A stretch of DNA of 64,000 nucleotides from Actinocorallia populi (GTDB lineage Bacteria > Actinomycetota > Actinomycetes > Streptosporangiales > Streptosporangiaceae). Positions 17,311 through 26,728 of the stretch are shown one piece after another. Every line of letters starts with the position of its first letter. Position 1 is the first letter of the stretch. The DNA lies in contig NZ_PVZV01000004.1 of assembly GCF_002995495.1 (NCBI RefSeq), positions 496,001-560,000 on the forward strand, given 5' to 3'. A program made the position numbers and the translations under genes. The notes under the pieces were generated by a model. The model saw only the letters and a program-made list of their open reading frames with translations, had not been told where the DNA came from and did not search any database.

Positions 17311-18735
17311 TCAGAACAGGTCGAACTGGGTCTGCGGGTTCATCTCCCGGTAGGTGTGGCGCTTGGCGCGGTCGGTGCGCCGGTCGGTGAGGTCGAGGAC
17401 GTCGAAGCCCTTCTGGATGTCGTTGGAGAAGATGTGGCCGTTGTAGTAGTACGACGACCACGAGCCGCCCACGATCAGGGACGTCTCCGACAGCGGACCG
17501 CGCTCGAAGAACGCGATCTCCTTCGGCTTGCGCGAGTCGGTGAAGTCCCAGACCGAGATCCCGCCCTGGTACCAGGCCTGGACCATGATGTCCTTGCCCC
17601 TGACGGGGAGCAGGTTGCCGTTGTGCGCGACGCAGTTCTCGGTGTCGGCGTTCGCGCGCGGGATCTTGAAGTAGCTGCGGAAGACCAGCTTGCGGCGGTC
17701 TCCCTTGCCGACGATGTCGTAGACGGCGTTGGCGCCCTTCTCGGGGCCGATGGCCGCGTTGCAGGTCGCCGTGCCGCCGCCGCCGAGCTCGTCGGTGAAG
17801 ACGACCTTGTCGGCCTTGTTGTTGAAGGTGGCGGAGTGCCAGAACGAGAAGTTGGCGTCGTCGCGGACCGCGGTGATCAGGCGCGGATCCTCCCGGTCGG
17901 AGATGTCGAACAGCGCGCCGTCGCCCATGCAGGCCCCGGCCATCAGGTTCTTCTCCGCGTAGACGGTGAGGTCGTGGCAGCCGGTGGTCTGGGCGGTGTC
18001 CTCGGGGTAGGGCAGGCCGTCCCCGGGGTTGCCGCCGTCGCTGAACAGGACGGGCTCGGCGACCAGCGACGCCTTGTCCGGCGTTCTCACCGGCACCTTG
18101 ATCACGGAGATCTTGTCGTGCGGGTAGGAGCAGTCCGGCCCCACGCTCGACTCGCCGAGCAGGTAGGACGAGACGTACAGGTAGACGGTCCGCTTGCTCT
18201 GGGCCGGCACCAGGGTGTGGGTGTGCGACCCGCACTTGGTCTCGACCGCCTTGACGTAGCGGGGGTTCGCCGGGTCGCTGATGTCGAAGATCTTGATGCC
18301 CTCCCAGGCGGTCGGATCGGTGACCGGCTTGGCGGCGCTCTGGCAGGAGTCGTCGCTGCGGGAGGAGTCCGTCGACAGGAACAGCAGGTTCCCGCTGACG
18401 GAGATGTCGTTCTGCGATCCGGGGCAGAGCACCTGGCTGACGACCTTGGGCTTGGCCGGTCTGCTGATGTCGTACACCGTGAAGCCGTTGTAGTTGCCGG
18501 CGAACGCCAGGTCGCCCTTGAAGGCGAGGTCGGAGTTCAGGGCGTTGACCGAGGCGAACGGCCCCTGCTTGGGGATGTTCGCGATCTGCTTGAGGTTGGG
18601 GCTCGACACGATCTCGTCGACGCCCGGGATGGACGGGGCGGCGGACGCGGAGACGGCGCCGAGGACGAGGGCGAACGAGGCGAGCACGGCGGTCAGGATG
18701 CGGGCTGTCGGTCTGTGCGTGACTCTGGAGGCCAT
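17311..18735 (-). CDS. Secreted LVIVD-repeat protein
   Basis: 474 residues. A signal peptide (about residues 1-32, with the ILTAVLASFALVLGAVSA core and an ASAAP cleavage region) directs secretion. The mature part has several blocks such as NGFTVYDISRPAKPKVV, GIKIFDISDPANPRYV and GALFDISDREDPRLI. These are LVIVD repeats predicted to form a beta-propeller. Such proteins occur on actinomycete surfaces and in spores, and their functions are poorly known. It is divergent from a DUF305 lipoprotein, with a 14-bp palindrome between them. Confidence 0.88.
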   Translation of the reverse strand: MASRVTHRPTARILTAVLASFALVLGAVSASAAPSIPGVDEIVSSPNLKQIANIPKQGPFASVNALNSDLAFKGDLAFAGNYNGFTVYDISRPAKPKVVSQVLCPGSQNDISVSGNLLFLSTDSSRSDDSCQSAAKPVTDPTAWEGIKIFDISDPANPRYVKAVETKCGSHTHTLVPAQSKRTVYLYVSSYLLGESSVGPDCSYPHDKISVIKVPVRTPDKASLVAEPVLFSDGGNPGDGLPYPEDTAQTTGCHDLTVYAEKNLMAGACMGDGALFDISDREDPRLITAVRDDANFSFWHSATFNNKADKVVFTDELGGGGTATCNAAIGPEKGANAVYDIVGKGDRRKLVFRSYFKIPRANADTENCVAHNGNLLPVRGKDIMVQAWYQGGISVWDFTDSRKPKEIAFFERGPLSETSLIVGGSWSSYYYNGHIFSNDIQKGFDVLDLTDRRTDRAKRHTYREMNPQTQFDLF

Positions 18736-18808
18736 ACAGGGATCTCCTTCGAGGGACACTGATCGATCGCCGTGAGTATCGCCCGCTTTTTCGCTTTCGG
18801 GGGAGTCC

Positions 18809-18822
18809 TTACAACGTTGTAA
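18809..18822. promoter_or_regulatory. 14-bp perfect palindrome between divergent secreted-protein genes
   Basis: TTACAACGTTGTAA is its own reverse complement. It lies 74 bp upstream of the LVIVD gene and 85 bp upstream of the DUF305 gene. It is a plausible operator for a dimeric regulator that is not encoded nearby. Confidence 0.45.
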
Positions 18823-18906
18823 CGATGTTGGTACGATTCGGCAGCCCTGTCCGAGGCGCGCGGAAGGTACCTTCACGTCGTCGAAGGACGAAGGGGAGTG
18901 CTTCAC

Positions 18907-19527
18907 ATGAGCGTCTCTGAACCCGGTCTCCGCGCCCTGGCCCTCGTGGTGCTGGCGGCCTGGCTGCTCACCGCCTGCAGCGACGGCGACGCCCCGGTCG
19001 AGGGCCCCACCGCGACCATGCTGGCCCCCGGCCACCCCGGCGAGCCGAACGCCACCGTCACCGCCGGCCCCACGGCCGTGCCCGAACCCGCCGAAGCCGA
19101 CGTCACTTTCATGCGCATGATGGTCGTCCACCACGGCCAGGCGGTCGTGATGTCCGAGCTGGCCCCCACCCGGGCCGCCGACCCCCGCGTGAAGTCCCTC
19201 GCCTCCCGTATCAGCGCCGCCCAGGCCGGCGAGATCACCCTGATGCGCGACTGGCTCCGCCGCAACGAGAAGCTCCCCGCCACCGGCCACGACCACCACT
19301 CCATGCCCGGCATGATCACCCCCGCCGAGCTGGAGGACCTCGAGTCGTCCACCTCCACGACCTTCGACCGGCTCTACCTCACCCTCATGATCAAGCACCA
19401 CGAGGGCGCCCTGGAGATGGCGGACACCGTCCTGGCCGACGGCACCGACACCACCGCACTCCAGCTGGCCAAGGACGTCGTGGCCACCCAGCAGGCCGAG
19501 ATCAACCGCATGCGCGCCCTGCTCTGA
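18907..19527 (+). CDS. DUF305 lipoprotein
   Basis: 206 residues from ATG, with GGGG upstream. The N-terminus has a type II signal peptide with lipobox LLTAC. The DUF305 ferritin-like four-helix region follows: FMRMMVVHHGQAVVMSELA and, later, LYLTLMIKHHEGALEMADTV. The repeated HH…E/M pattern suggests metal binding. Family members are surface proteins often found with copper or redox genes. The partner here is the divergent LVIVD protein. The exact role is unknown. Confidence 0.88.
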   Translation: MSVSEPGLRALALVVLAAWLLTACSDGDAPVEGPTATMLAPGHPGEPNATVTAGPTAVPEPAEADVTFMRMMVVHHGQAVVMSELAPTRAADPRVKSLASRISAAQAGEITLMRDWLRRNEKLPATGHDHHSMPGMITPAELEDLESSTSTTFDRLYLTLMIKHHEGALEMADTVLADGTDTTALQLAKDVVATQQAEINRMRALL

Positions 19528-19841
19528 CGGCCCCGACCGGCCCGTCCTGAGGAACACGCCGCTGCGCGAGGCGGTCGTCTTCTGTGCCCGTTCTGTGCCC
19601 GCCGGGGGTGTTTCCGGTCCAGGTTTCGGGAATCCGGACGGCGGGTGGCTTTTCGTGCGCCCATCGGGCTCACGGCGATCTTCACGGGCCGTTCGCGCGC
19701 CGCGTCCAGCCGGTCGGCGGCCGCGGGACGCTTGGCTGCGGAAGATCCGGATTTGGGGCGGTGACAGCAGTTTGCTGGGCTTTGTCTGTCGTTTCCGTTG
19801 TGTACTTGAGTGGAGCGTGTGGGCGCTGTTAGCTTCGCCCT

Positions 19842-20834
19842 GTGGACCCTATGCGTGCACGGGCGGAGACGATCAAGGACTTCGCGGCGGCTCTTCGGGA
19901 ATTGCGCGACTCGGTCGGCAATCCATCTTTTCGGGAAATGTCCGGCCGGTCAGGGGCGATCTCCCACACGACATTGCACGAGGCCACGAAGGGCAACCGG
20001 CTTCCGAGCTGGGAGACCACCGTCGAGTTCGTCAAGGCCTGCGGCGCCGACCCTGCCGCGTACCGCGAACGCTGGGAACGGGCGAACCTGCCGGTCAGAT
20101 CGACGAGGGCCTGGAGCCCCGAGGAGCGCGCGGGCGTCCCGGCGGCCGGCCCTCCCGGCGAGCTCGCCTTCTCCTCCGCGGGCGAGGCGGAACACCACGG
20201 CGCGCGCGCCGCCGGCGAGTCCCGGACGCCCCCGCCCGCAGGCGAGGCCTCGGCGCCCGCGGCCTCGCCGCCCCCGCCGCCCGATGAGATCGTGAGCGAT
20301 GTGGAACCCGCCCTTCCCGTGCCGGGGAACCGAAGACGGCGCCGTCTGGCCGTCCCGGCCGCGGCCGTGCTCGCGACAGCGGCCGTCGCCGTCGGAACAG
20401 CGGTAGCCGTCGAGCGTCGGCCCGAATCCCCGCCCCGGACGCCCGCAGCACCGTCCCAGACGCCGACCGAGCCCAGAATTCCCGGCGACATAAGCCAGTT
20501 CCTCGCCGACGTCACCATTCCCGACGGCACCGTGGTGAGTCCGGGCGAACGGTTCGTGAAGACCTGGGAGATCCTCAACGCGGGCACCGTCACATGGCGC
20601 GGCCGCTTTCTGGCCCGCGGCGCTTACCCGGCGGACAATGGAACCTGTGAAACACCGGCGAAGGTGCCCGTTCCCGTTACGAAGCCGGGCGAGAAAGTGC
20701 GGGTGAGCGTGCCTGCGACGGCTCCGAGTACACCCGGATCGTGCTGGGTCGGCTGGAAGATGGTCGATGGCGAGGGCATTCCGTTCCTGCCGGGGGCCCG
20801 GCCTATCTTCTTCGTGGTGCATGTCAGGAATTGA
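19842..20834 (+). CDS. HTH-transmembrane protein with extracytoplasmic NBR1-like Ig domain
   Basis: 330 residues in three parts. Residues 1-85 are an XRE-like cytoplasmic region (FREMSGRSGAISHTTLHEAT, typical of actinomycete HTH/transmembrane proteins). A Pro/Ala-rich linker follows. One membrane segment lies around residues 168-190 after an Arg cluster. The C-terminal about 110 residues (FLADVTIPDGTVVSPGERFV, then KTWEILNAGTVTW) form an NBR1-type Ig-like domain outside the cell. It may pass an envelope signal to DNA or to a partner. It stands upstream of, and convergent with, the cell-wall hydrolase operon. GTG is the chosen start; ATG at 19851 is possible. Confidence 0.8.
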   Translation: MDPMRARAETIKDFAAALRELRDSVGNPSFREMSGRSGAISHTTLHEATKGNRLPSWETTVEFVKACGADPAAYRERWERANLPVRSTRAWSPEERAGVPAAGPPGELAFSSAGEAEHHGARAAGESRTPPPAGEASAPAASPPPPPDEIVSDVEPALPVPGNRRRRRLAVPAAAVLATAAVAVGTAVAVERRPESPPRTPAAPSQTPTEPRIPGDISQFLADVTIPDGTVVSPGERFVKTWEILNAGTVTWRGRFLARGAYPADNGTCETPAKVPVPVTKPGEKVRVSVPATAPSTPGSCWVGWKMVDGEGIPFLPGARPIFFVVHVRN

Positions 20835-20906
20835 GCCCGCCTGCGTCGCTGAACGGCGGTTCCCCGCCGTGCGCGACACGGCGGGGAACCCGGAGAGGGA
20901 CGGGGT

Positions 20907-21848
20907 TCAGGAGAGAACGATCCGCGTGTAGTAGGCCTTGAGGATGGTCAGGTGGTTCTGGCCCGCGTTGGCCTTGTCGCGGGAGCCGTACTGCGACATC
21001 CAGTCCCCGCTGACCCACGCGCCGCACGCCGTCGTCGTCGCGCAGTAGTGGGCTTGCAGGATCTTTCCGTCACGGGTCATGCGGGTGTTCCACGTCGCGT
21101 CCACCGCGGCGCTCGTCGCGGCCGTCGCGGAGCCGGGCCTGTACACCTGGCTGGCCGTGTCGTCCCTGACGTCGTAGCACTCGCCCCACGACGTCTTGCG
21201 CGTCGAGGTCAGCGCCCAGTGCCAGCCGAAGCTCTTGACGGCCATCGCACCGGCCTTGAGGGACTCCGCCGGCCAGCTCGGCACCCACTCGTTGGGGAGG
21301 ACGTTCTTGACGTAGGTCTTGAAGTCGACCCTGTCCACGCGGCCCAGGGACACCCGGTGGACGAGGATCGTCGTGGGCAGCCTGCTGTGCGTGCCGTCGG
21401 TCGTGCACCCGGTCGGCCCGGAGGCCAGGAAGCGGTGCGAGGCGTTCTGGTTCTTGAGGGTGGCGTTGAGGTTGACCTTGGCGCCGGGGGCGAGGTCCTG
21501 GTAGCTGCCCGCGTAGCCGCTGTTGTAGTGGACGCGGACTGTGGTGCTGCTGCGGTTCCAGGCGGAGGCGGCTTCGTTCTTGATGCACAGGCCCTGGCCG
21601 GCCCCGGCGCTCTTGAACTCGTAGCACGAGGGCTGCTCCGTGCCGTAGTCATCGAGGGAGCCGGTGAAGTCGGAGAGAGACCCGGTGTGGTTGCTGTTGT
21701 AGTAGTAGCAGAACTCGCCGCTGTCGCAGACGCCGTCGCGGGCGGCCGCCGAGGCGGGCGTCGCGGTGGCGATGACCGTTCCACCGAGGACGATCGCGGC
21801 GGCCGCAGCGGTGAGCCGCGAGATCAGCCGTGTGATGCGTGAGGACAC
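20907..21848 (-). CDS. Secreted I36-type inhibitor/crystallin-like domain fused to SpoIID/LytB domain
   Basis: 313 residues. Signal peptide 1-35 ends at ATPASAAA. Residues about 38-130 are a peptidase-inhibitor-I36/beta-gamma-crystallin-like module (CDSGEFCYYYNSNHTGSLSD, with paired cysteines). Residues about 150-310 are a SpoIID/LytB-type domain: YVKNVLPNEWVPSWPAESLK with the candidate catalytic Glu, then MSQYGSRDKANAG near the end. SpoIID enzymes are lytic transglycosylases acting on peptidoglycan. It is the third gene of an operon of three exported wall-acting proteins. The first 115 residues are nearly identical to those of the preceding gene. Confidence 0.85.
   Translation of the reverse strand: MSSRITRLISRLTAAAAAIVLGGTVIATATPASAAARDGVCDSGEFCYYYNSNHTGSLSDFTGSLDDYGTEQPSCYEFKSAGAGQGLCIKNEAASAWNRSSTTVRVHYNSGYAGSYQDLAPGAKVNLNATLKNQNASHRFLASGPTGCTTDGTHSRLPTTILVHRVSLGRVDRVDFKTYVKNVLPNEWVPSWPAESLKAGAMAVKSFGWHWALTSTRKTSWGECYDVRDDTASQVYRPGSATAATSAAVDATWNTRMTRDGKILQAHYCATTTACGAWVSGDWMSQYGSRDKANAGQNHLTILKAYYTRIVLS
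21435..21777 (-). repeat. 343-bp duplicated I36 module, copy A
   Basis: This block repeats 22368-22710 in direct orientation at a constant offset of 933 bp with no gaps and only scattered differences. It covers the end of the signal peptide and the whole I36-like module, and stops where the catalytic domains begin. This points to recent domain duplication or gene conversion. Confidence 0.85.
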
Positions 21849-21881
21849 AGGAGGCCTTTCCCTTCTCGTGCGGCCGTGGTG

Positions 21882-22769
21882 CTAGCGGACGTTGTAGCCC
21901 TGGCTCTGCCAGAACGAGTTGGGGTTCGGGTTGTCCAGGACCGGGTCGTTGACGCTCTTGGAGGCATGGGTCTGCCTTCCGAAGCGCATCTCGACGTGGG
22001 TGTGCGCGCCCGAGCTGGACGAGACCCCGCGCCACGCCTCGTCGGCGATGACCTGGCCGCGGCTGATCTGCTGGCCCACGGCCAGGGAGGACCGCGGAGC
22101 GGTGTGCAGGTAGATGATCGACTTGTTCAGCGAGGAGTTGTAGATGGAGATCGTGGAGAGTCCGCCGCTGCCGTTGGCTCCGCGCGCGATGTAGATGACC
22201 TGGCCGCTCACCAGGGCGCGGACGTCCGCGCCCACGGCCTTGGCGAAGTCGATGCCCTCATGCCGGCCGGGGGTGGTGGTGTACTGGTCGAAGTAGCAGG
22301 TGACCCTGCCGCCGCCGCCCGAGTAGAGCGCGTCCGACAGGTCGGTGCGCGTCGACGGGTTGAACTCGTGCGAGGCGTTCTGGTTCTTGAGGGTGGCGTT
22401 GAGGTTGACCTTGGCGCCGGGGGCGAGGTCCTGGTAGCTGCCCGCGTAGCCGCTGTTGTAGTACACGCGGACGGTCACGCTGCTGCGGTTCCAGGCCGAG
22501 GCGGCCTCGTTCTTGATGCACAGGCCCTGGCCGGACCCGGCGCTCTTGAACTCGTAGCAGGAAGGCTGCTCCGTGCCGTAGTCGCCGAGGGAGCCGGTGA
22601 AGTCGGAGAGGGATCCGGCGTGGTTGCTGTTGTAGTAGTAGCAGAACTCGCCGCTGTCGCAGACGCCGTCGCGGGCGGCCGCCGAGGCGGGCGTCGCGGT
22701 GGCGATGACCGATCCGCCGAGCGCCAACGTGGCGGCCGCAGCGGTGAAGATCCTGTTGAGCGTTCGCAT
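21882..22769 (-). CDS. Secreted I36-type domain fused to M23 metallopeptidase
   Basis: 295 residues. ATG at 22769 is preceded by AGGAGAACGGC. A signal peptide is followed by the same I36-like module as the downstream gene (CDSGEFCYYYNSNHAGSLSD). The C-terminus is an M23/LytM endopeptidase with both zinc motifs, HEGIDFA and HTHVEMR, so it should cleave peptide cross-links of peptidoglycan. It is 33 bp upstream of the SpoIID-type gene and 41 bp downstream of the M15-type gene, so the three are probably one transcript. The I36 module may bind the wall or keep the enzyme quiet; neither is shown. Confidence 0.88.
   Translation of the reverse strand: MRTLNRIFTAAAATLALGGSVIATATPASAAARDGVCDSGEFCYYYNSNHAGSLSDFTGSLGDYGTEQPSCYEFKSAGSGQGLCIKNEAASAWNRSSVTVRVYYNSGYAGSYQDLAPGAKVNLNATLKNQNASHEFNPSTRTDLSDALYSGGGGRVTCYFDQYTTTPGRHEGIDFAKAVGADVRALVSGQVIYIARGANGSGGLSTISIYNSSLNKSIIYLHTAPRSSLAVGQQISRGQVIADEAWRGVSSSSGAHTHVEMRFGRQTHASKSVNDPVLDNPNPNSFWQSQGYNVR
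22368..22710 (-). repeat. 343-bp duplicated I36 module, copy B
   Basis: This is the counterpart of 21435-21777, encoding the I36-like module of the M23 gene. The two copies differ at a few third positions and a handful of residues (for example NSNHT versus NSNHA). Outside the block the two genes share no obvious similarity. Confidence 0.85.
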
Positions 22770-22810
22770 GCCGTTCTCCTTCTGTCTGCAGATGGGGGTC
22801 GCGGACGGGA

Positions 22811-23656
22811 TCAGAGACGCTGGTACTCCTCCCAGGTACGGATGGTCACCTTCGGGCCGTCGTCCGGGCCGCGGCCGGAGAGCCCGTTCAGTCCGAGGTA
22901 GTAGTCGCCCGCCTGGTGCTGGGCCTGGCTGGAGAGGTCGGTGTCGCTGAGGGCGACGGCGTGGATGTGCCAGGGCCAGTCGCCCTGCGCGGGGCTGCGC
23001 ACCCATGCCGCGAAGCCGACGCGGCGCAGCGCGCGGGCGGCCGCGGTGCGGGCGGCGGAGGTCATCCCCTGGACCGAGATGTCGACGACGCCGCCGCCGT
23101 CGTGGGTGCCCGCGGATGTGGGGTCGCCGCCGGGGTTGTACGAGCCCTGCTCCAGCACGAGCCCGTGGCCGAGCAGCCGCTCCGCCTCGGCCAGCATGCC
23201 CTGCGTGCGGGCGTTGACGACGAAGCCCTCGTCGGTGGGGACCCGGGGGCCCGGGGTGATGACCCGCGTGACCTTGAAGCGGTCCGTGCCGAGCCCGGTG
23301 AGCGATGTCCTGCCCGGAAGGCCGTTGGCGTCGAGACCCGTGTAGCCGAGCGACTTCTGGTACTTCGCGTAGGCGGCGATCGTCGTGGTGCCGAAGTAGC
23401 CGTCCACCCACTGCGCGTCGAGGAGGCCGCGGTCGCGCAACGCCTGCTCGACGAGGAGCACGCTGTCCCTGGCGCCCGGGGTCAGCGTGCTGTCGGCCCG
23501 CCGCGGGTCGATCTGGGCCGCCTTGACGGTGGCCTCCATGTCCACGTTCGGAAGGACCTTGACGGCCGCCTGCGCCGCCGGCGCCCGGCACACCCCGGCC
23601 GCGGAGCCGATCAGGACGGCCACCGCGAGGGCGGCGGCGCGTGAGGGCAGCTTCAT
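22811..23656 (-). CDS. Secreted peptidoglycan-binding plus M15-like peptidase
   Basis: 281 residues with a signal peptide (LAVAVLIGSAAGVCRAPAAQA). Residues about 60-125 form a peptidoglycan-binding domain (VEQALRDRGLLDAQWVDGYFG and YAKYQKSLGYTG). The C-terminal half has M15-type zinc ligands: SAGTHDGGGVVDIS and WPWHIHAVAL. It is expected to trim wall peptides outside the cell. It is the promoter-proximal gene of the three-gene wall-hydrolase operon, and its start is divergent from the glutamate dehydrogenase gene. Confidence 0.82.
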   Translation of the reverse strand: MKLPSRAAALAVAVLIGSAAGVCRAPAAQAAVKVLPNVDMEATVKAAQIDPRRADSTLTPGARDSVLLVEQALRDRGLLDAQWVDGYFGTTTIAAYAKYQKSLGYTGLDANGLPGRTSLTGLGTDRFKVTRVITPGPRVPTDEGFVVNARTQGMLAEAERLLGHGLVLEQGSYNPGGDPTSAGTHDGGGVVDISVQGMTSAARTAAARALRRVGFAAWVRSPAQGDWPWHIHAVALSDTDLSSQAQHQAGDYYLGLNGLSGRGPDDGPKVTIRTWEEYQRL

Positions 23657-23870
23657 CGTTCCTCCTGTCGCGAGTGCCGGGGCGCTTCGTCCGCGGCAGC
23701 TTCACGGTCACGGAACGCACTCGGTTCCACAAGAAGATCGGTGTTGTCAGCTCATCTGACGGCGTCCCTTACAGCCGTACGCGCCGTCAGGGGAGCGCGC
23801 TGACCTCAATGTTTCCCCCATGGAAACGGGAGGGCGCGTCTGGTTCGCCATGTACTGCCCGTAAAGTTAG

Positions 23871-25241
<1,371 letters not shown>

Positions 25242-25367
25242 ACCACCACCCGCCCTCCGCGCCCGAAACCAGCCCGCCCCGCTGCACCGCGATGCTCCCC
25301 GCCGGGAGCGGGGCGGCGAGCCGGTGCGGGCCGAGGACGAGAACGCCGAACCCGGCCTGGAGGTCGC

Positions 25368-25397
25368 GGACCCGCGGTTCGTTCTCACCGCGGGTCC
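25368..25397. terminator. Hairpin terminator between gdhA and lysR
   Basis: A perfect 10-bp stem (GGACCCGCGG/CCGCGGGTCC) with a 10-nt loop lies between two convergent genes and could end transcription from both sides. No long T-run follows, as is usual in actinomycetes. Confidence 0.6.
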
Positions 25398-25429
25398 GGC
25401 TGCGGTGACCGGATGCCGGAGGGCCGCCT

Positions 25430-26299
25430 TCACGGGGTGGTCGGGCTCATGCGTGCCGCGAGCCGTTCCAGGAGGAGTTCGGTGGCGGGGGTGCGTACGT
25501 CGGGGTGGCTGATCAGGCCGACGCGCACGCTCGTCTCGGTGCCTTCGGCGTCGAGGACCACGGAACCGCCGTCCGGGGCGAGGCTGCGGGGGACGACCAG
25601 CAGGCCCATGCCGCGGGAGTAGAGGTCCCACGCCATGCCGGGCGTCGAGACCTGGACGGCGATCTCGAGGTGGACGCCGGCCCGCCGCGCGGCGGATTCG
25701 AGGGCGTTGCGCGAGCCGGCACCGGCGTCGAGGACGACCAGCGGCCGGGTGCGCAGGTCGGTGATCGGGACGGAGGCGGTCGCGGGCGGCAGACCGACCA
25801 CCGTGAGCGGATCGCGCATCAGCTCCCTCCACCGCAGCGGCGTCTGACCCGTGCGCACCACGATGGCGATGTCCAGTGTCCCGGCGGACACCGCCTGCTC
25901 CAGGTCGGAGGACGAGGCGGAGGTGACGACGAGCTCCACGCCGGGGAACTCGGCCGCGAACGCGGCGAGGACCTCGCCCAGCTCGAGGATGTCGGCACCT
26001 GCCACCAGCCCCAGCCGCACCCTTCCGCGGCGGATCCCCGCGACGTCGTCCACGGCCTGGCGCACGCCGTCCAGCGCGGCCAGCGCCGCACGGGCCTTCG
26101 GCAGCGCCGCCTCGCCGGCGGGCGAGAGCCGGACCTGGCGGCTCGTCCGGGCGAACAGCCGCTGCCCCAGGAAGGACTCGAGCTCCTTGATCCTCGAGCT
26201 GACGGTCGACTGCGCCACGCGGAGCCGGGCGGCGGCGATACCGAAGGACTCCTCCTCGGCCACCGCGACGAACGCCTCGAGTTTGAGGGTATCCATCAT
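25430..26299 (-). CDS. LysR-family transcriptional regulator
   Basis: 289 residues. The N-terminal winged helix-turn-helix (LEAFVAVAEEESFGIAAARL, RVAQSTVSSRIKELE, LGQRLFARTSRQVRLSPAG) is typical LysR. The remainder is the two-lobed periplasmic-binding-like effector domain. It is divergent from a small operon (membrane protein, hemerythrin-like, NAD-binding), with an inverted repeat between them. It probably activates that operon and represses itself. Effector unknown. Confidence 0.92.
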   Translation of the reverse strand: MMDTLKLEAFVAVAEEESFGIAAARLRVAQSTVSSRIKELESFLGQRLFARTSRQVRLSPAGEAALPKARAALAALDGVRQAVDDVAGIRRGRVRLGLVAGADILELGEVLAAFAAEFPGVELVVTSASSSDLEQAVSAGTLDIAIVVRTGQTPLRWRELMRDPLTVVGLPPATASVPITDLRTRPLVVLDAGAGSRNALESAARRAGVHLEIAVQVSTPGMAWDLYSRGMGLLVVPRSLAPDGGSVVLDAEGTETSVRVGLISHPDVRTPATELLLERLAARMSPTTP

Positions 26300-26314
26300 G
26301 TTTTTCGATTCTAG

Positions 26315-26329
26315 CGATCAATTCGATCG
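26315..26329. promoter_or_regulatory. Inverted repeat in LysR divergent promoter
   Basis: CGATC-AATTC-GATCG lies 16 bp upstream of the LysR start, with a GATTAATC palindrome close by (26334-26341). The AT-rich interrupted dyad fits a LysR recognition site in the usual divergent arrangement. Confidence 0.4.
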
Positions 26330-26383
26330 GTTGGATTAATCGACTGCGGCCGTCCAGACTGGATCCGACACGAAGGAGGGCGC

Positions 26384-26728
26384 ATGTCGAAGCTCGAGGA
26401 CAAGGTGGCGGCCGGTCTGCCGTGGCTTTCGGCCGCCGGGGCCGTCGCCATGACCGGAGCGGCCGTGGCGAAGTGGCCGAAGCTCGACGCCGTGAACCGG
26501 GTGGCGTTCGGCCTGGACGCGGTCGTGTACGCGGCGGCCGTCCTGCCCCTGGCCCGCCGGAGCCCGGCTGGCTGGTGGGCGCTGTACCTGGCCACCGTGC
26601 TGCAACCGGTCTTCGGCGGCATCGAAGCCGCTCAGGACCGTGCCCGATGGCCCTCCGCCGCCGGCCGGACGGCGGGCGCCGTGGTCGTGGCGGCCGGCCT
26701 GCTCGGGATGCGGAAGAGCTATGCCTGA
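26384..26728 (+). CDS. Small membrane protein, unknown function
   Basis: 114 residues from ATG, with GGAGGG upstream. Hydrophobic stretches (LPWLSAAGAVAMTGAAVA, AFGLDAVVYAAAVLPLA, WWALYLATVLQPVFGG, AGAVVVAAGLLGM) predict four membrane segments. No named family is recognised. It overlaps the next gene by 8 bp, so it is translationally coupled to a hemerythrin-like protein under the divergent LysR regulator. A role in redox or ion stress at the membrane is possible but unproven. Confidence 0.7.
   Translation: MSKLEDKVAAGLPWLSAAGAVAMTGAAVAKWPKLDAVNRVAFGLDAVVYAAAVLPLARRSPAGWWALYLATVLQPVFGGIEAAQDRARWPSAAGRTAGAVVVAAGLLGMRKSYA

Noticed and set aside
14602-18762. A plus-strand open frame of more than 1300 codons
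   Set aside because: It runs antisense across trpF, the ABC transporter and the LVIVD gene. Its translation is low-complexity Arg/Gly/Val/Asp and matches nothing; it is a GC-rich shadow frame.
23811-23827. GlnR box upstream of gdhA (GTTTCC-CCCAT-GGAAAC)
   Set aside because: It is a neat inverted repeat, but it lacks the direct-repeat spacing of the GlnR consensus; too weak to annotate as such.
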